From Thraustochytrium sp. TN22 (lineage: Eukaryota; Sar; Bigyra; Thraustochytrida; Thraustochytriidae), in NCBI GenBank assembly GCA_013306675.1, contig JABLUY010000082.1, positions 62,001 through 126,000 on the forward strand: a DNA stretch of 64,000 nucleotides, given 5' to 3'. Both the position numbers and the translations under genes were made by a program. The notes beneath the pieces are model-generated. The model was not told the origin of the DNA. It worked only from the letters and a program-made list of their open reading frames with translations, and made no database searches. This document shows, piece after piece, positions 49,118-58,976 of this stretch. Numbering within the stretch: the first letter of the stretch is position 1; each line of letters opens with the position of its first letter.

Positions 49118-49778
49118 ATTCATCGTGTCTCTCTTTTTTCTTTCTTTTCGCAGCGCGGCGCTCAGAACGTGAAGCTCTTGGGCCCTCGTGATCGTGGCTC
49201 ATACCAAGTGTGAGCCACTCCTCCCTTGGCTCTTCTGTGCCAGCTCCTCGCGGCGCAATCCGAGTGCGGACTCCGCTTCGTGTGGCGCCCACCGAACCTC
49301 TGGTCCCCGTACCTTGGGATCAAGAAACTCGCCACAGGGGCTGCGGCTCAGCCCTCTCCGCTTGTCCCGCGCAAGCATCAGCTTCCACGCCGCCACGAGC
49401 CTTTGCCGAGCCTCTGTACCAGCGTCGAGGCGTATCCAAGAAGGACGGCTGGCTGTCCATCACCACCCCCCCCCACGACCACCATGACCATGATGCACAA
49501 CGACAGCGACCAGCAACGAAGCTCGAGAGCATCGAGAAGATCGGCTGCGACGTCTCGAGCTCGAGCTCCGAGGCGAGCCCAAGCTCGAGGCACAGCGCCG
49601 CCAGCGGACCGGGCGGGCACGAGGTGAGGCTGCTGCTGAGGCTCTGGAGAGCGCCGCTTGTTGAGCGTTCCCGCGCGGCGCCGGCGGCCGAGGCCGGCCC
49701 GCGGCGCTCGGCAGACCCCGAACGCGAGCGGCGGAGCGGGCGCGGCGCGACGAGTCGCCGACGAGCCGCCGACGAGAG

Positions 49779-49815
49779 CGAGAGCGAGAGCGAGAGCGAG
49801 ATCGAGAGCGAGAGC
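49779..49815. repeat. (GAGAGC)n hexamer repeat in a 5' leader
   Basis: About six GAGAGC units ending 14 bp before the start codon of the 251-aa protein. Confidence 0.9.
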
Positions 49816-49828
49816 GCGGCGAAGCGAG

Positions 49829-50584
49829 ATGGGAGCAGGCATGCTGCGGTCCGCGCTGGTCCTGGGCCTCGTGCTGGCCGGCCTGAGCGGCGAGGCGAGC
49901 GCGAAGCTGGGCGCGCCGGCGGAGCCCGCGCAGGCAGCGGACGAGCAGCGGGATGAGCGGCGAAACATGATCGAGGTCGAGTGGCCCTCGGCGGCGCGCG
50001 ACCTGCAGAGCGTGTCGACGAGCTGCTATGATGGCTACAACTCGCAGGGCTCGCGGTGCTGCGAGCAGGTGGGCTGCTCGGGCCAGGCGTGCTACGTGGA
50101 CTTTTACTACGGCTACGGCTCGCAGCGCGCCTCGGTGTCGTGCTCGTACAGGTACGGCATGGACGCGGGCGCCTTCTGGTTCATTGTCATCTACTGGGCC
50201 GTGAGCATTCTGCTCATGTGCCTGGCCATCTACTGCCTGCGCAAGCGCGACCAGAAGCTGCCGCCCGGCATGCGCACGCTCACACCGGCCATGATGTGCT
50301 TGTGGATCGCGGCCACCTTCTTCTGCGGTCTGCTGGGCTTCGCCGTCGTCTTCTGCGTGCTCTCGGTCAAGATCAACCGGCGCCTGCACGAGTTCCGCAA
50401 GTTCCAGAACGGCCAGGGCCACGCCAACCACCACGGCCACGACAATCACAAGCCGAGCGTCGCCTATGCGCAGCCCGTCACGGAGACGCGCAGCCACCAG
50501 CCCCAGGACAACTCGAACGAGCCGGTGGCCATCGCGACGCCCGTCAACGACAACAAGGGCCACCAGGCCGTCAGCAACGTTTGA
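49829..50584 (+). CDS. small Cys-rich two-pass membrane protein, function unknown
   Basis: 251 aa. A signal peptide (1-25) is followed by a short ectodomain with a tight Cys cluster near 66-105 (CYDGY, RCCEQVGCSGQAC). Two membrane segments lie at about 115-136 (FWFIVIYWAVSILLMCLAIYC) and 155-180. The C-terminal tail is His/Gln/Asn-rich (HANHHGHDNHK). The Cys-plus-Tyr-rich ectodomain next to TM pairs recalls Shisa/CYYR-type proteins in layout, but no family can be assigned. The ATG at 49829 is chosen because it gives the signal peptide; earlier in-frame codons are a GAGAGC repeat. Confidence 0.75.
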   Translation: MGAGMLRSALVLGLVLAGLSGEASAKLGAPAEPAQAADEQRDERRNMIEVEWPSAARDLQSVSTSCYDGYNSQGSRCCEQVGCSGQACYVDFYYGYGSQRASVSCSYRYGMDAGAFWFIVIYWAVSILLMCLAIYCLRKRDQKLPPGMRTLTPAMMCLWIAATFFCGLLGFAVVFCVLSVKINRRLHEFRKFQNGQGHANHHGHDNHKPSVAYAQPVTETRSHQPQDNSNEPVAIATPVNDNKGHQAVSNV

Positions 50585-50927
50585 TCACAACTCGTCCACC
50601 CCCCCTTGCTCGCTCTACAGCGCGCAGCACCAGCTCCTGTTAGCCCGTTAACTATGTAAAGACAGATCAATCCCGCCGCGACAGATCATGCCCGCCGCGA
50701 CAGATCATGCCCGCCGCACCATGCAATGGAAGCTCTTCTTGCTGGCCTCGGCTAGTATGCAGTACAGCGGTGGATCAAGGAAATTCACCGCCGCTCGCGC
50801 CGCCTCGAGGGTTTGCGCCGTAAATTTAGAGCGCTCGAGTGCGAGGCGAGGCGGGCCTCGAAGCGTTTGGCCGCCGGGCTCTTGCTCCTGCTGCCGCCTA
50901 CTAGCAAGCGAGGTACATAGGTCGTCG

Positions 50928-50984
<57 letters not shown>

Positions 50985-51020
50985 GTCGTCATCGTCGTCG
51001 ATGTCGTCGTCGTCGTCGTT

Positions 51021-51052
<32 letters not shown>

Positions 51053-51405
51053 CGTCGTCGTCACGCTCGTTGTTCCTGGTGCTGCTGGAGCCCACCTTTT
51101 CCGTCTCCACGCCAGTCTGCTGCTGCTTAGTGTTGCTGTCGTTGTCGTCGTCGTCGTCGTCGTCACGCGCGTTGTTCCTGGTGCTGCTCAAGCCGAGCTG
51201 CTGTTGCTCAAGCCCACCTTTTCAGTCTCCACGCCGGCAAACCCGAAGCGCTGGCGCGCTGCGGCAGCGGCGCGGGCGGCGGCGCAGGCGCAGGCGGCGG
51301 CACGCGGGCCGGTGGAGGCAGTCGCGCCTGCTCGCGCGCTCGCCCAGGCGCCCGCTCGCGGCGGCGGCAGGCGGCAGGCGGCAGGCGGCGGCGGCGGCGG
51401 GCGGC
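50585..51405. other. intergenic region dominated by trinucleotide repeats
   Basis: Two short ACAGATCATGCCCGCCGCG-type repeats at about 50665-50715 are followed by the (CTG)n-(GTC)n block. No gene was recognised on the minus strand either: the Asp/Ser-rich frame there is simply the repeat. Confidence 0.5.
50930..51165. repeat. (CTG)n and (GTC)n tracts with an interspersed direct repeat
   Basis: About 17 CTG units (to 50982) pass into long GTC/TCG runs (about 50985-51063 and 51135-51165). A GTTGTTCCTGGTGCTGCT element followed by CCCACCTTTTC...GTCTCCACGCC occurs at about 51069-51114 and again at about 51171-51236, so the whole tract appears to have been duplicated. Confidence 0.85.
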
Positions 51406-53901
51406 ATGGCGGGCGGCACGGCCGGCGACAACGGCGCGCGCGGGTGGCGCGTGGCGTTCCTATCGCTGGAGTTCGCCGACCCGATCTTCTCCGGCAATGG
51501 CGTGTACGCCAGGTCGATCGTGCGCAACCTGCGCGAGCATGTCCGCCCGCGAGCGCACGACGACCGCCGACGGAGGCAGCAGCAGCAGCAGCAGAGACAG
51601 GAAGAGGACGAGGACGAGGATGAGGACGACCTCGGCCCGCCCACCAGCGTGCTGTGCGTGTGCGGGCGGCCAGAGGGCCAGGTCGTGACGCCGGTCGCGG
51701 ATGCGGCGCCAGCGCCGGCCGTGCCGAGGCCGCAAGCGGGCAGGAATGGGCGGCGGCGGTCCATCGACGTGGACACCCTGCGCAAGAGCTCAGCCGCAGA
51801 GACAATGCCGCCTCGGCACGGCAAGAGCGGCGGCGAGGCCGCGGGCGGCGCAAGTGGCGAGCTCACGGTGCTGAGCGTGACGCTGCCGCGATGGTACAAG
51901 CTGGACCGCAGCTCGGCGTGGGAGGAGTTTGGACGTGGCGCCGCGCAATTCGCCGACCAGGTGCGCGCGTTCAGGCCCGACGTGGTGCTGTGCGTGGACT
52001 GGACCAGCACGCTGGCGCTGCAGACGCTGCGCGGGCTGGGCGCGCTGGGCGATGCGCCCAGCGTGTTCCTGAACTTTCGCGTCTTCGCCTCGTCCTCGGG
52101 CATCTCGGACGAGGACGCAGCGTTTTACCGCGAGCGCGAGGCGCTTGCGCTGCGCTCCTCGCACCTGAGCGTGGCGCTCTGCCGCAACGATGCGCGCCTG
52201 CTCGAGGCGCTCGCGCCGGACCTTCAGCGCACAGTAGGTGTGTTGAACCCGCCGCTGCGCGCTGATATGCGTCAGCTCGCGCTGCGCCGCGCGCAGGTCT
52301 CGCGCGCCGCGGCGCATCAGCTCTTCATGTACCGGCGCAGCCTGTCAGACGCGAGGCACCTGGCGGCGGACCCGGACCGCGTCCGGGACTCGGCAGACCG
52401 CGGCGGACCGCGGTCGAAGTCGCTCGACGCTGCCCCAGACGAGGCCACGCACCCGCACGAACATGACGCCGGCCCTGGCGGCGCAAGCGTGGACCATCAC
52501 AAGGCGAGGTCGCAAGGCCCGCCGCTTGCGCGCCAGGGGTCCGCGCCCGTGTCAGGCATGAGTGCCCAAAACGGCGGCGCTAGCGTCAAGGGCATGGCTT
52601 CCAGCGGCGGCTGCGCGATCCCGAGGATTGGATCTTTCGGCTCGCGCGAGGACCTGGGCCAGAGCGCGCAGGCGAATCGCGTGCAGCACGGCTTTGGCGG
52701 GCCGCGCCCGCTCGTGCTCACGTATCTCAAGTCGCGCAAGGCCAACCTGGCGCGTAGCGGTACGGCGCGCCGCTACGTGACGTGCTGCTGCCGAATCTGT
52801 CCGGAGAAGAACGTGCAGCTCTTCGTGGATGTCATGGTGCGCCTCAAGGACTTCCTTAAGCAGAACCGCCTCGTGCCGTGCCTCGTCGGCCCGCCCACTG
52901 ACGAGGTCTTCGCGAACCGGCTGTACCTGGAGCTGGACCGCGCCTTCCCCGGCGCCTCCTCGCGCGTCGTGCCCAAGTTTGTCGCGCCCCGAGACCTCGC
53001 CGACATCTTCTCCCATACCGTACTTAACGTGCACCCTGCGCTCTACGAGGCTTACGGTATGACCATCGTCGAGGCCGGCGCCTTCGGCGCGCCCACGCTC
53101 ATGCACGGCAGCGGCGAGATCGGCGCACAGGACCGCATGGTCGCGCCGCGCAGCGCCATCCTCGCCGACATGACCAAGCCGGCCCTTTGCGCCGCCGTCG
53201 TCAAGACGCTCCTGCAGCCAGACCGCCTCGACGTGCTGGCCAGTATCGGCGACGAGGCCCTCGCGGCCGCCACGGCCTGGGACGACGCCGCCTTCGCTAC
53301 CGGTCTCTCGCGCATCATGCAGGACGCCCTGCGCAGCCGCTACCAAGCTCCGGTGGCCGCGCACCCACCGAACGGCGATGCGCATGGCGGCCCGGCCGCG
53401 GCCAACGGCACAGGCTCGGACGAGGAGAGCGCCGAGGCCGTGATGTCGGACGAGGAGCGCAAGGTTTGCGCGGGCGTGCTGACCTGGGCGCGCACCACGG
53501 CCGCGGCCAGCGGCCAGTCGGTGCGCGCCAATGTGTATGACGTCAAGCGCGCCGTGGACGCGCTGGGCGAGCAGGCGCAGCCCGACCTGGCCTCCGACGT
53601 GGAGCGCGACTATCTGCGCATGCTCGACCATGAGTGCGAGGCGCTTCGCCTCACGGAGCCTTCGGAGCCCACCATCTCGCAAGCCAAGGCCACCCTGCGC
53701 GCGCGCCTCGAGGAGGCTCGACCCGACAAGTCCTCCGAGTGGGCGCACCTGCTCATCACGCTCCCGGTCGTCGCGGCTGTGCGCTACCAACTCGTACCGT
53801 CGCGCCTGCCGGAGGGCGCCTTTTGGGCCATCCTCTTTGCCAAGCTCAAGCGCCCGCTCCTCGTACCGACAGCAGCGGCCGCCAGTCATCGCAAATCATA
53901 G
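51406..53901 (+). CDS. GT4-like (GT-B) glycosyltransferase
   Basis: 831 aa from the ATG at 51406. The N-terminal Rossmann half begins WRVAFLSLEFADPIFSGNGVYARS, the glycogen-synthase/GT4 style start with a GNG acceptor loop. A Gln-rich then Asp/Glu-rich insert (about 57-78) and a Ser/Gly/His-rich insert (about 330-440) interrupt it. The C-terminal half has RICPEKNVQLFVDVM, a phosphate-binding-type segment, and the GT4 E-x7-E motif at 548-556 in LYEAYGMTIVEAGAFGAPT. It would transfer a sugar from a nucleotide sugar, probably in the cytosol; no signal peptide or clear TM is present. A C-terminal ~230-residue helical extension is unfamiliar. Upstream in-frame codons are the CTG/GTC repeat. Confidence 0.85.
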   Translation: MAGGTAGDNGARGWRVAFLSLEFADPIFSGNGVYARSIVRNLREHVRPRAHDDRRRRQQQQQQRQEEDEDEDEDDLGPPTSVLCVCGRPEGQVVTPVADAAPAPAVPRPQAGRNGRRRSIDVDTLRKSSAAETMPPRHGKSGGEAAGGASGELTVLSVTLPRWYKLDRSSAWEEFGRGAAQFADQVRAFRPDVVLCVDWTSTLALQTLRGLGALGDAPSVFLNFRVFASSSGISDEDAAFYREREALALRSSHLSVALCRNDARLLEALAPDLQRTVGVLNPPLRADMRQLALRRAQVSRAAAHQLFMYRRSLSDARHLAADPDRVRDSADRGGPRSKSLDAAPDEATHPHEHDAGPGGASVDHHKARSQGPPLARQGSAPVSGMSAQNGGASVKGMASSGGCAIPRIGSFGSREDLGQSAQANRVQHGFGGPRPLVLTYLKSRKANLARSGTARRYVTCCCRICPEKNVQLFVDVMVRLKDFLKQNRLVPCLVGPPTDEVFANRLYLELDRAFPGASSRVVPKFVAPRDLADIFSHTVLNVHPALYEAYGMTIVEAGAFGAPTLMHGSGEIGAQDRMVAPRSAILADMTKPALCAAVVKTLLQPDRLDVLASIGDEALAAATAWDDAAFATGLSRIMQDALRSRYQAPVAAHPPNGDAHGGPAAANGTGSDEESAEAVMSDEERKVCAGVLTWARTTAAASGQSVRANVYDVKRAVDALGEQAQPDLASDVERDYLRMLDHECEALRLTEPSEPTISQAKATLRARLEEARPDKSSEWAHLLITLPVVAAVRYQLVPSRLPEGAFWAILFAKLKRPLLVPTAAAASHRKS

Positions 53902-54026
53902 TCGTGTAGCCAGAGGCTCAACGTAGTCTGTACTCTATCACTTCACTTCATTCATCGTACCTATTCGCACAGACAGACAAGTCAGCCAGCTCCCCAGCGG
54001 AGGAGCTGGGTGGTAAATCATCATGT

Positions 54027-55208
54027 TCACTTGGCGAAGAAGCCGCCAAAACGCCGCCGCACGTAGACGCCGAGGCCCAGCGCGGAGACCAGCACGCCGA
54101 GGCGAAAGGGCACGACCCGGCCCAGCAGGCGCGGTTTGAGCAGCGCGAGCGTGCACAACCACCACATCAAGGCGACCTGGACCGGGTGCAAGCCAGGACC
54201 GAGCGGGCGGCGCTGCGCCACGGCAAAGGGCTTCTCCTTGGCACGGCGCAGGCCGCGGTTTACCGTGGCGGCGATGGCCTGGTTGACCTCGAGCGCATAC
54301 TGCTCGCCCACCGCGTGGCCCGCGTCCGCAAAGTGCAGCCACTTGCCGCAGAGCGCCTCGGCCAGCGAGCGCATCTTCCAGTGGTCCACCAGGTTGTCCT
54401 CCTGGCCACTCACCACGAGCACTTCCAGCTGGTACGAGCGCAAGCGCGCCAGCCGCACCCAGCTCAGGTAGTGCGTGAGCCCCGCAAGCGCCTGCTTGAG
54501 CACCCCGTGTGCCCGCTGCGCATCCTCCGCCTCGCGCGCCGCGTCATCCGCCAGCAGCCGCTCGCGCTGCGTCCGCCACGGCCCACCGCCCTCGCAGGGC
54601 GAGTCCAGGTAGCGGCGCGGGTACAGCAGCTCCAAGCGCGCGGTGCGCGCGGTATCCTCGCCGCGCACCGCGGCCCAGGTCGTGCGCGCCAGAGGGCCCA
54701 GCCCGCGCAACGGCACCTTCATGCCGGCGAGGCCACCGGCGTGCGTCGCCACCAGCATGAGCGCCGTGAACCGCTTCGGGTCCATGAGCACGAGCTCCTG
54801 CGCCACCAAGCCGCCAAAGGACGACCCGACCAGGCTCACGCCGGTCTTCCAGCTCGCGTCCTCTTTCTGCAAGCTCAGCAGCAGCTGCAGCGCGTCCGAG
54901 GCCAGGTCCGTCGTGCGCCACCGACCCATCGGCGTCTCGCTGCGGCCCGACCCGCGGTTGTCCACCACGCACACCGTGAATTCCTCGCCGTGCTCGTCGC
55001 CAAAGTACGCCACCTGCGCATTCCTCCGCGTCCACACGCTCGTCAGGCCGCCGATGATGAGCATCTTGCGCGGCCCGTGCCCATGCATCTCGTAGCTCAG
55101 CTTGTGCATGCCCTGGTGGCTGTTGCAGACCAGGCAGTACCGCGTCTCCGGCTGCGTGAGCGCCAGCGCCACCAGCGCCGCCGCGGCCTCATCGTGATTC
55201 CCGCTCAT
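54027..55208 (-). CDS. alpha/beta-hydrolase with C-terminal membrane segments
   Basis: 393 aa from the ATG at 55208 (MSGNHDEAA). The fold is an alpha/beta hydrolase: oxyanion region IIGGLT, the VDNRGSGRS strand-turn typical of the family, nucleophile elbow GSSFGG with Ser130, acid Asp271 in SGQEDNLVD and His298 in DAGHAVGE. Two hydrophobic segments near the C-terminus (about 342-360 and 370-385) suggest membrane attachment. Substrate unknown; esterase or lipase-type chemistry is inferred. A longer start at 55433 would add 75 residues, largely poly-Ala, and is less likely. Convergent with the glycosyltransferase gene, stops about 125 bp apart. Confidence 0.85.
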   Translation of the reverse strand: MSGNHDEAAAALVALALTQPETRYCLVCNSHQGMHKLSYEMHGHGPRKMLIIGGLTSVWTRRNAQVAYFGDEHGEEFTVCVVDNRGSGRSETPMGRWRTTDLASDALQLLLSLQKEDASWKTGVSLVGSSFGGLVAQELVLMDPKRFTALMLVATHAGGLAGMKVPLRGLGPLARTTWAAVRGEDTARTARLELLYPRRYLDSPCEGGGPWRTQRERLLADDAAREAEDAQRAHGVLKQALAGLTHYLSWVRLARLRSYQLEVLVVSGQEDNLVDHWKMRSLAEALCGKWLHFADAGHAVGEQYALEVNQAIAATVNRGLRRAKEKPFAVAQRRPLGPGLHPVQVALMWWLCTLALLKPRLLGRVVPFRLGVLVSALGLGVYVRRRFGGFFAK

Positions 55209-56185
55209 GGCCAGCTCGCTGGGCGCTTCGCGAGTCGGCGGCCTTGCTGCCGCTGCCGCTGCTGCCGCCGCCGCCGTCGCTGTCGTCGTCGCCGCCGCGC
55301 GCAGAGAGCTCTGCGCGCGACTGAGGAGGCGGTACTGCCGGCCTTCAAGTTGCGGTGCCACTGGCAGTGGAACGGGGCCTGATGAGGGTCGCGACGACGA
55401 CCGCCACCAAGGTGGCGACCGCGATCGGAACATACAGCCTTAGCGCTTGTGGTACGTCCACCTTTAGCATCGCCGTGCTTCGAGAGCATTTGCTTGACTA
55501 TGAGGGCATGCCGACAGCGTCGGTGGCCTCGACCGCCCAAGCTGTTCAAGGCCCAAAAGGTGCTGACGCAAGCGATCAGTTCCCCGCAAACTTTCGCATT
55601 CATGTGGAGCGAGCAATCAACCGCGTGAAGGACTTCTTCCATTGGCTCACGAGCAAGGCAGCACTCCACCAAGCTGACCCGATTGCACCTGCCTTCGAAG
55701 TCGCTTGCACGTTGGCATCCGTAGACGCTGGTTTCTCCTCGTCGTTCTCGCTCGTGTTCAACACAAGGACGGACGGCGCGACAGCAGCGCAAGGCAAGGG
55801 AAACCAAGGTTGATTTGCTTTCGAAGTGACGGCAGCGTCAGTGCGAAGAGTCATTGGAATCGTGAGTTCCGGGGACGACAAACCTTGCTCACTGTGTTCG
55901 AGGCAACGAGCCCTTACCTCGCTTGCAGCCGAACTTGACACAGCCTGAAACGGGAAGAAGAGCTCAAGGAACACGCACGAATGTGAAATTGTCGATACTG
56001 GTATGAACAAAGATGGGAAAACACGGTTTCGATGTAAGAAGGAAAACAATCTCGCGCACTTTGGCTCGCTCACACACTTGTTTGATCTCACCCGCGTACG
56101 CTTCCTCTCTCTCTCTCGCTCTCTCGCTCTCTCTCTCTCCACACACAGACAGACAGACAGACCGACAGACAGACAGACACAGACA
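55209..56185. other. intergenic region with a transposase relic and (CT)n/(ACAG)n repeats
   Basis: The left part holds the promoter of the hydrolase gene and the transposase fragment. The right part has (CTCT)n and (ACAG)n runs at about 56100-56180, directly before the stop of the WW/SPIN90-like gene. The segment 55480-56060 has clearly lower GC than the surrounding DNA. Confidence 0.55.
55355..55813 (+). pseudogene. fragment of a DDE_Tnp_4 (Harbinger/ISL2EU-type) transposase
   Basis: A 152-codon frame whose second half reads FRIHVERAINRVKDF, then a spacer, then PIAPAFEVACTLASV. The RIHVERAIGRVK block followed by a hydrophobic, Ala-Cys-Leu-containing helix is the hallmark of the C-terminal end of DDE_Tnp_4 transposases, whose last acidic catalytic residue lies in the HVERAI helix. 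The upstream half (FSIAVLREHLL) loosely follows the ADRGFxIxxLL part of the family. No remaining catalytic core, second gene or terminal repeats were seen, so this is an isolated relic of a DNA transposon. Its lower GC content than its neighbours agrees with a foreign origin. Confidence 0.6.
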
Positions 56186-58216
56186 TCAGCTGAGCTGCTT
56201 GTAGCAATCGAGAAGGATGCGGAGCGCGCACTTGCACGCAAGATCGAGCATGCCTTCCGGAGCGGCAGCCAGCACTGTGTCCAGGGACTCGAGAATCTCA
56301 GCACGACGGTAGCCCTTCCAGGGTGAGTTAATGATGATGAGGTGGAGCACACGCGTGTACTCGCATCGGAACTCGTCGTCGAGGGGGAGATCGCGGATCT
56401 GGATGACGATAATGTCGATCATGACCTTGATGTCGTTGAGGTGGAAGAACTCGCGCGTGGCGGCGGATGAAAAGAGCGAGCGGAACATGTACAAGAGCTG
56501 ACCGAGCAGCACCGGGTCGTCGTACGGGTAAGAGCATCCGTTGAGCAGGTGCAGCACGGCCTCGCCAAAGAGCTCGGCCTGGTGGGAGTCGGCGCTGAGG
56601 ACGCGCACCACCTGGTTGGGCTCGTCCTGCAGCGAGGCGGTCATGTCCTCGTCGCCAGTCTCGGGGCCCTGGAAGCGCGAGGGGTTGGCGGTGTAGTTGT
56701 AGTGCGCGTTGAGCGCGACGATGACATAGCTGGCCATGAGGAAGACGTCCTCGTCGCGCGCCTGCATGCAGGCGGCCAGGCGTTCCACCGTCACGTCCGA
56801 GGGCAGCGCTTGCGGCGGCAGGTTCGGCACCTCGCTCAGGTAGCTGTAGCAGAGCGCCAGGATGGAGAACGTACTGCCGTCATCCTCTTCGCCAAATGCC
56901 TCGATGCCGCGCTCCAGGTTGGCCATGAAGCTCTCCGTGTTGAGCCCCCAACCGCCGTCCACATAACGGCGGATGAGATAGCCGTCGAGCTTTTCGAAGG
57001 TCTCGAGGAGCACAAAGGTGAGCGCGCGAACCTCCGGCACGGTCTTGTCGGCATCGCCGAGGTGCAGGTAGATGTCGCGCACAAGCTGATAGTCGTCGGC
57101 GCGCACGGCGGCGTCCCAGGCGTCCATGTCGCCTGCGTACTTGACGGCGAGGAAGATCTGGCGCAGACGCTTCTCGCACTGGTGGTCCTCGTCGACGCCC
57201 GAATCGAGCATGGCCTCGCGGTCCGCGACCATGGCCGATGGGGTGGTGTCGTCGTCAGTGATGGCTCCCAGTTCGCGCAGCACCTCGGAGACGGGGGCGT
57301 CGGCATCAAAGGCAATCTCTGCCAGCTCCTCGTTGCGCTCGTACTCCTCGTCGGACTCGTAGTCGTCAGGTCGGTTCCATTGGGACTCGCCGGTGATCTT
57401 GTTGACGTAGTAGGCCTCGCCGCCGTCGTCGCGGCCGGTCGCCACGCCCACGGTCACGGTGCGCTGCTTCTCCCAGTCGCTCTTCTTCTTCTTGCCCCTG
57501 CGGCGCGGCAGCGAGCTGCGGGAGCTCACGGGGCGGCCGCGCGTCGCGACGCTGCGCGCGGTCGAGTACGCGCGGCTCGCCCGCGCGGCTGGCAGCGTCG
57601 ATGTGAGCAAGCGCTCGCGGCCCGGCGGCGCCTCGGACGGCGACACGCTGACGCCGTCGCCGTCCGCCATGGCTTCGTCCATGACCTGCGCCGCGTCCGT
57701 CTCCTCGTCCTCGTCCTCCTCCGACGAGGAGGACGAGGAGCTGGAGGAGCTGGAGCTCGACGGCTGCGCCGGCCGCGCGCCGTGCAAGCGTCGCTGCAAA
57801 ATGGACGAGCCCTGTACAGTGACGGGCGCGGCGGCGCCGCCGATGCGGGTGCCGGCCGTGAGCAGCGTCGAGGCCAGCTGCTCGCGGTTCTCAGGCGACG
57901 GCGCGGCCGTCCCGCGCTTGCGCTGATGCGCGTGCTTGATGCGCGTGCCCGCGTTGCGCAGCCGCTGTGCAAAGGAGTCACGCTTCCTGGCCGATTCCTC
58001 GAGTGCGTCCTGCTCCGTCCCCTCCACCGTCTCGACATTGTCCGCCCTGGCATCCCCCGCGGCCTCGTCCTCCTGCGCGTCCGCGCGCTGCGGGTCAATG
58101 ACGTAGCCCTCGGGCTCCTCCCACTGCGTCACCTTGCGCGCGCGGTTGTAATAGTACGCCTTCCCGTCCTCCGTGTGCATCAGGTACCACACATTCGTCG
58201 TCTCTGCGCTCGCCAT
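56186..58216 (-). CDS. two-WW-domain protein with SPIN90/Ldb17-like domain
   Basis: 676 aa from the ATG at 58216. WW domain 1 is at about 8-38 (WYLMHTEDGKAYYYNRARKV, second Trp32, Pro35) and WW domain 2 at about 256-284 (GEAYYVNKITGESQWNRP). Between them lie basic and Ser-rich, acidic low-complexity segments. The C-terminal ~330 residues are helical; the end reads FFHLNDIKVMIDIIVIQIRDL, then YTRVLHLIIINSPW, matching the leucine-rich SPIN90/Ldb17/Dip1 domain (DUF2013; TNDLKVLVDVFIREL...YLRVLYPLL in fungi). Those proteins activate Arp2/3 to make unbranched actin filaments. Pairing with WW domains is not a combination I know. Divergent from the Spt6 gene. Confidence 0.75.
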   Translation of the reverse strand: MASAETTNVWYLMHTEDGKAYYYNRARKVTQWEEPEGYVIDPQRADAQEDEAAGDARADNVETVEGTEQDALEESARKRDSFAQRLRNAGTRIKHAHQRKRGTAAPSPENREQLASTLLTAGTRIGGAAAPVTVQGSSILQRRLHGARPAQPSSSSSSSSSSSSSEEDEDEETDAAQVMDEAMADGDGVSVSPSEAPPGRERLLTSTLPAARASRAYSTARSVATRGRPVSSRSSLPRRRGKKKKSDWEKQRTVTVGVATGRDDGGEAYYVNKITGESQWNRPDDYESDEEYERNEELAEIAFDADAPVSEVLRELGAITDDDTTPSAMVADREAMLDSGVDEDHQCEKRLRQIFLAVKYAGDMDAWDAAVRADDYQLVRDIYLHLGDADKTVPEVRALTFVLLETFEKLDGYLIRRYVDGGWGLNTESFMANLERGIEAFGEEDDGSTFSILALCYSYLSEVPNLPPQALPSDVTVERLAACMQARDEDVFLMASYVIVALNAHYNYTANPSRFQGPETGDEDMTASLQDEPNQVVRVLSADSHQAELFGEAVLHLLNGCSYPYDDPVLLGQLLYMFRSLFSSAATREFFHLNDIKVMIDIIVIQIRDLPLDDEFRCEYTRVLHLIIINSPWKGYRRAEILESLDTVLAAAPEGMLDLACKCALRILLDCYKQLS

Positions 58217-58940
58217 GCTGGCCCTCGCCCGCGCGCCCGCGCGCTCCTCGGCTCGCTCTCCGGGCGGCGCGTCGCTCTCCTCCTTGTCCCTCTCGGCGCT
58301 CCAGTCTGTACGCGCCGCGGCCTCGAGCTCGCCGTCGCGCGGTGAAGACGAGGTTGCCGGTGCGTGAGGGGGGGCGGGGAAGGGGTGAGCGGAGCGCGGA
58401 GGGCCGCCCCGTCGCCGCCGCCGCGCGCCGCGGCGCTCCGGCCTGCGCGTCGTAGTCGCGGCTTTGCCTCGCTTTGCCTTGCGTTGCCTCGCGCCGCGTC
58501 GTCCCTTCCGCCAGCGTCGGCCAGCACGCCCCACTTGCCGCCCCGGGGGGGCACCAAGTCGCGCATACCTTCAGCCCACTTTAAGCGGCGCGCGCAAGTC
58601 CGCGCCGGGGGGCATCGCGCGAGAGAATTCCCCACTTGCGCGCAAGAGCGGCGCGGCGCGCAAACAGCGCCAGCCCGCGCAGAAAGGGCGCGGAGCGCGC
58701 CGCGAAGTGCCCCGAAGCGCCGCCAAGGCGCGGCCAGGATCGCGGGCCCGGCCGCCCGGCAGGATAGGCCGCGGGATGCGCCGGTTGTTTGAACCGCGCG
58801 AATCGCGGCGGCGCGCGCGCGCGGCAGAGCGCGGACGCGCGCGGCGGCGCGGCGGCGGGCGGCGGCAGCGTGGCGGCAGCGCGGCCCGCGGCACGCCCGC
58901 GCGCCCGCGCAGCGGCAGCGGCCGGCGCGGCGCTGGTGCG

Positions 58941-58976
<36 letters not shown>

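Larger units (their letters stand above)
48978..49828. other. intergenic region with a 12-bp hairpin
   Basis: Carries the inverted repeat at 49086-49117, a T-rich run near 49131-49150 and a (GAGAGC)n tract at about 49779-49815. No gene was recognised. Confidence 0.5.

Noticed and set aside
50901-51191. Minus-strand Asp/Ser-rich frame of 96 codons
   Set aside because: It is only the reverse reading of the CTG/GTC triplet tracts.
55209-55433. 75-residue N-terminal extension of the alpha/beta hydrolase
   Set aside because: Mostly poly-Ala and Ser/Pro; the internal ATG at 55208 leaves the whole fold intact. It cannot be fully excluded.
56549-58345. 598-codon plus-strand frame
   Set aside because: It is antisense to the WW/SPIN90-like gene and has no recognisable domain. 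GC-rich codon use keeps antisense frames open.
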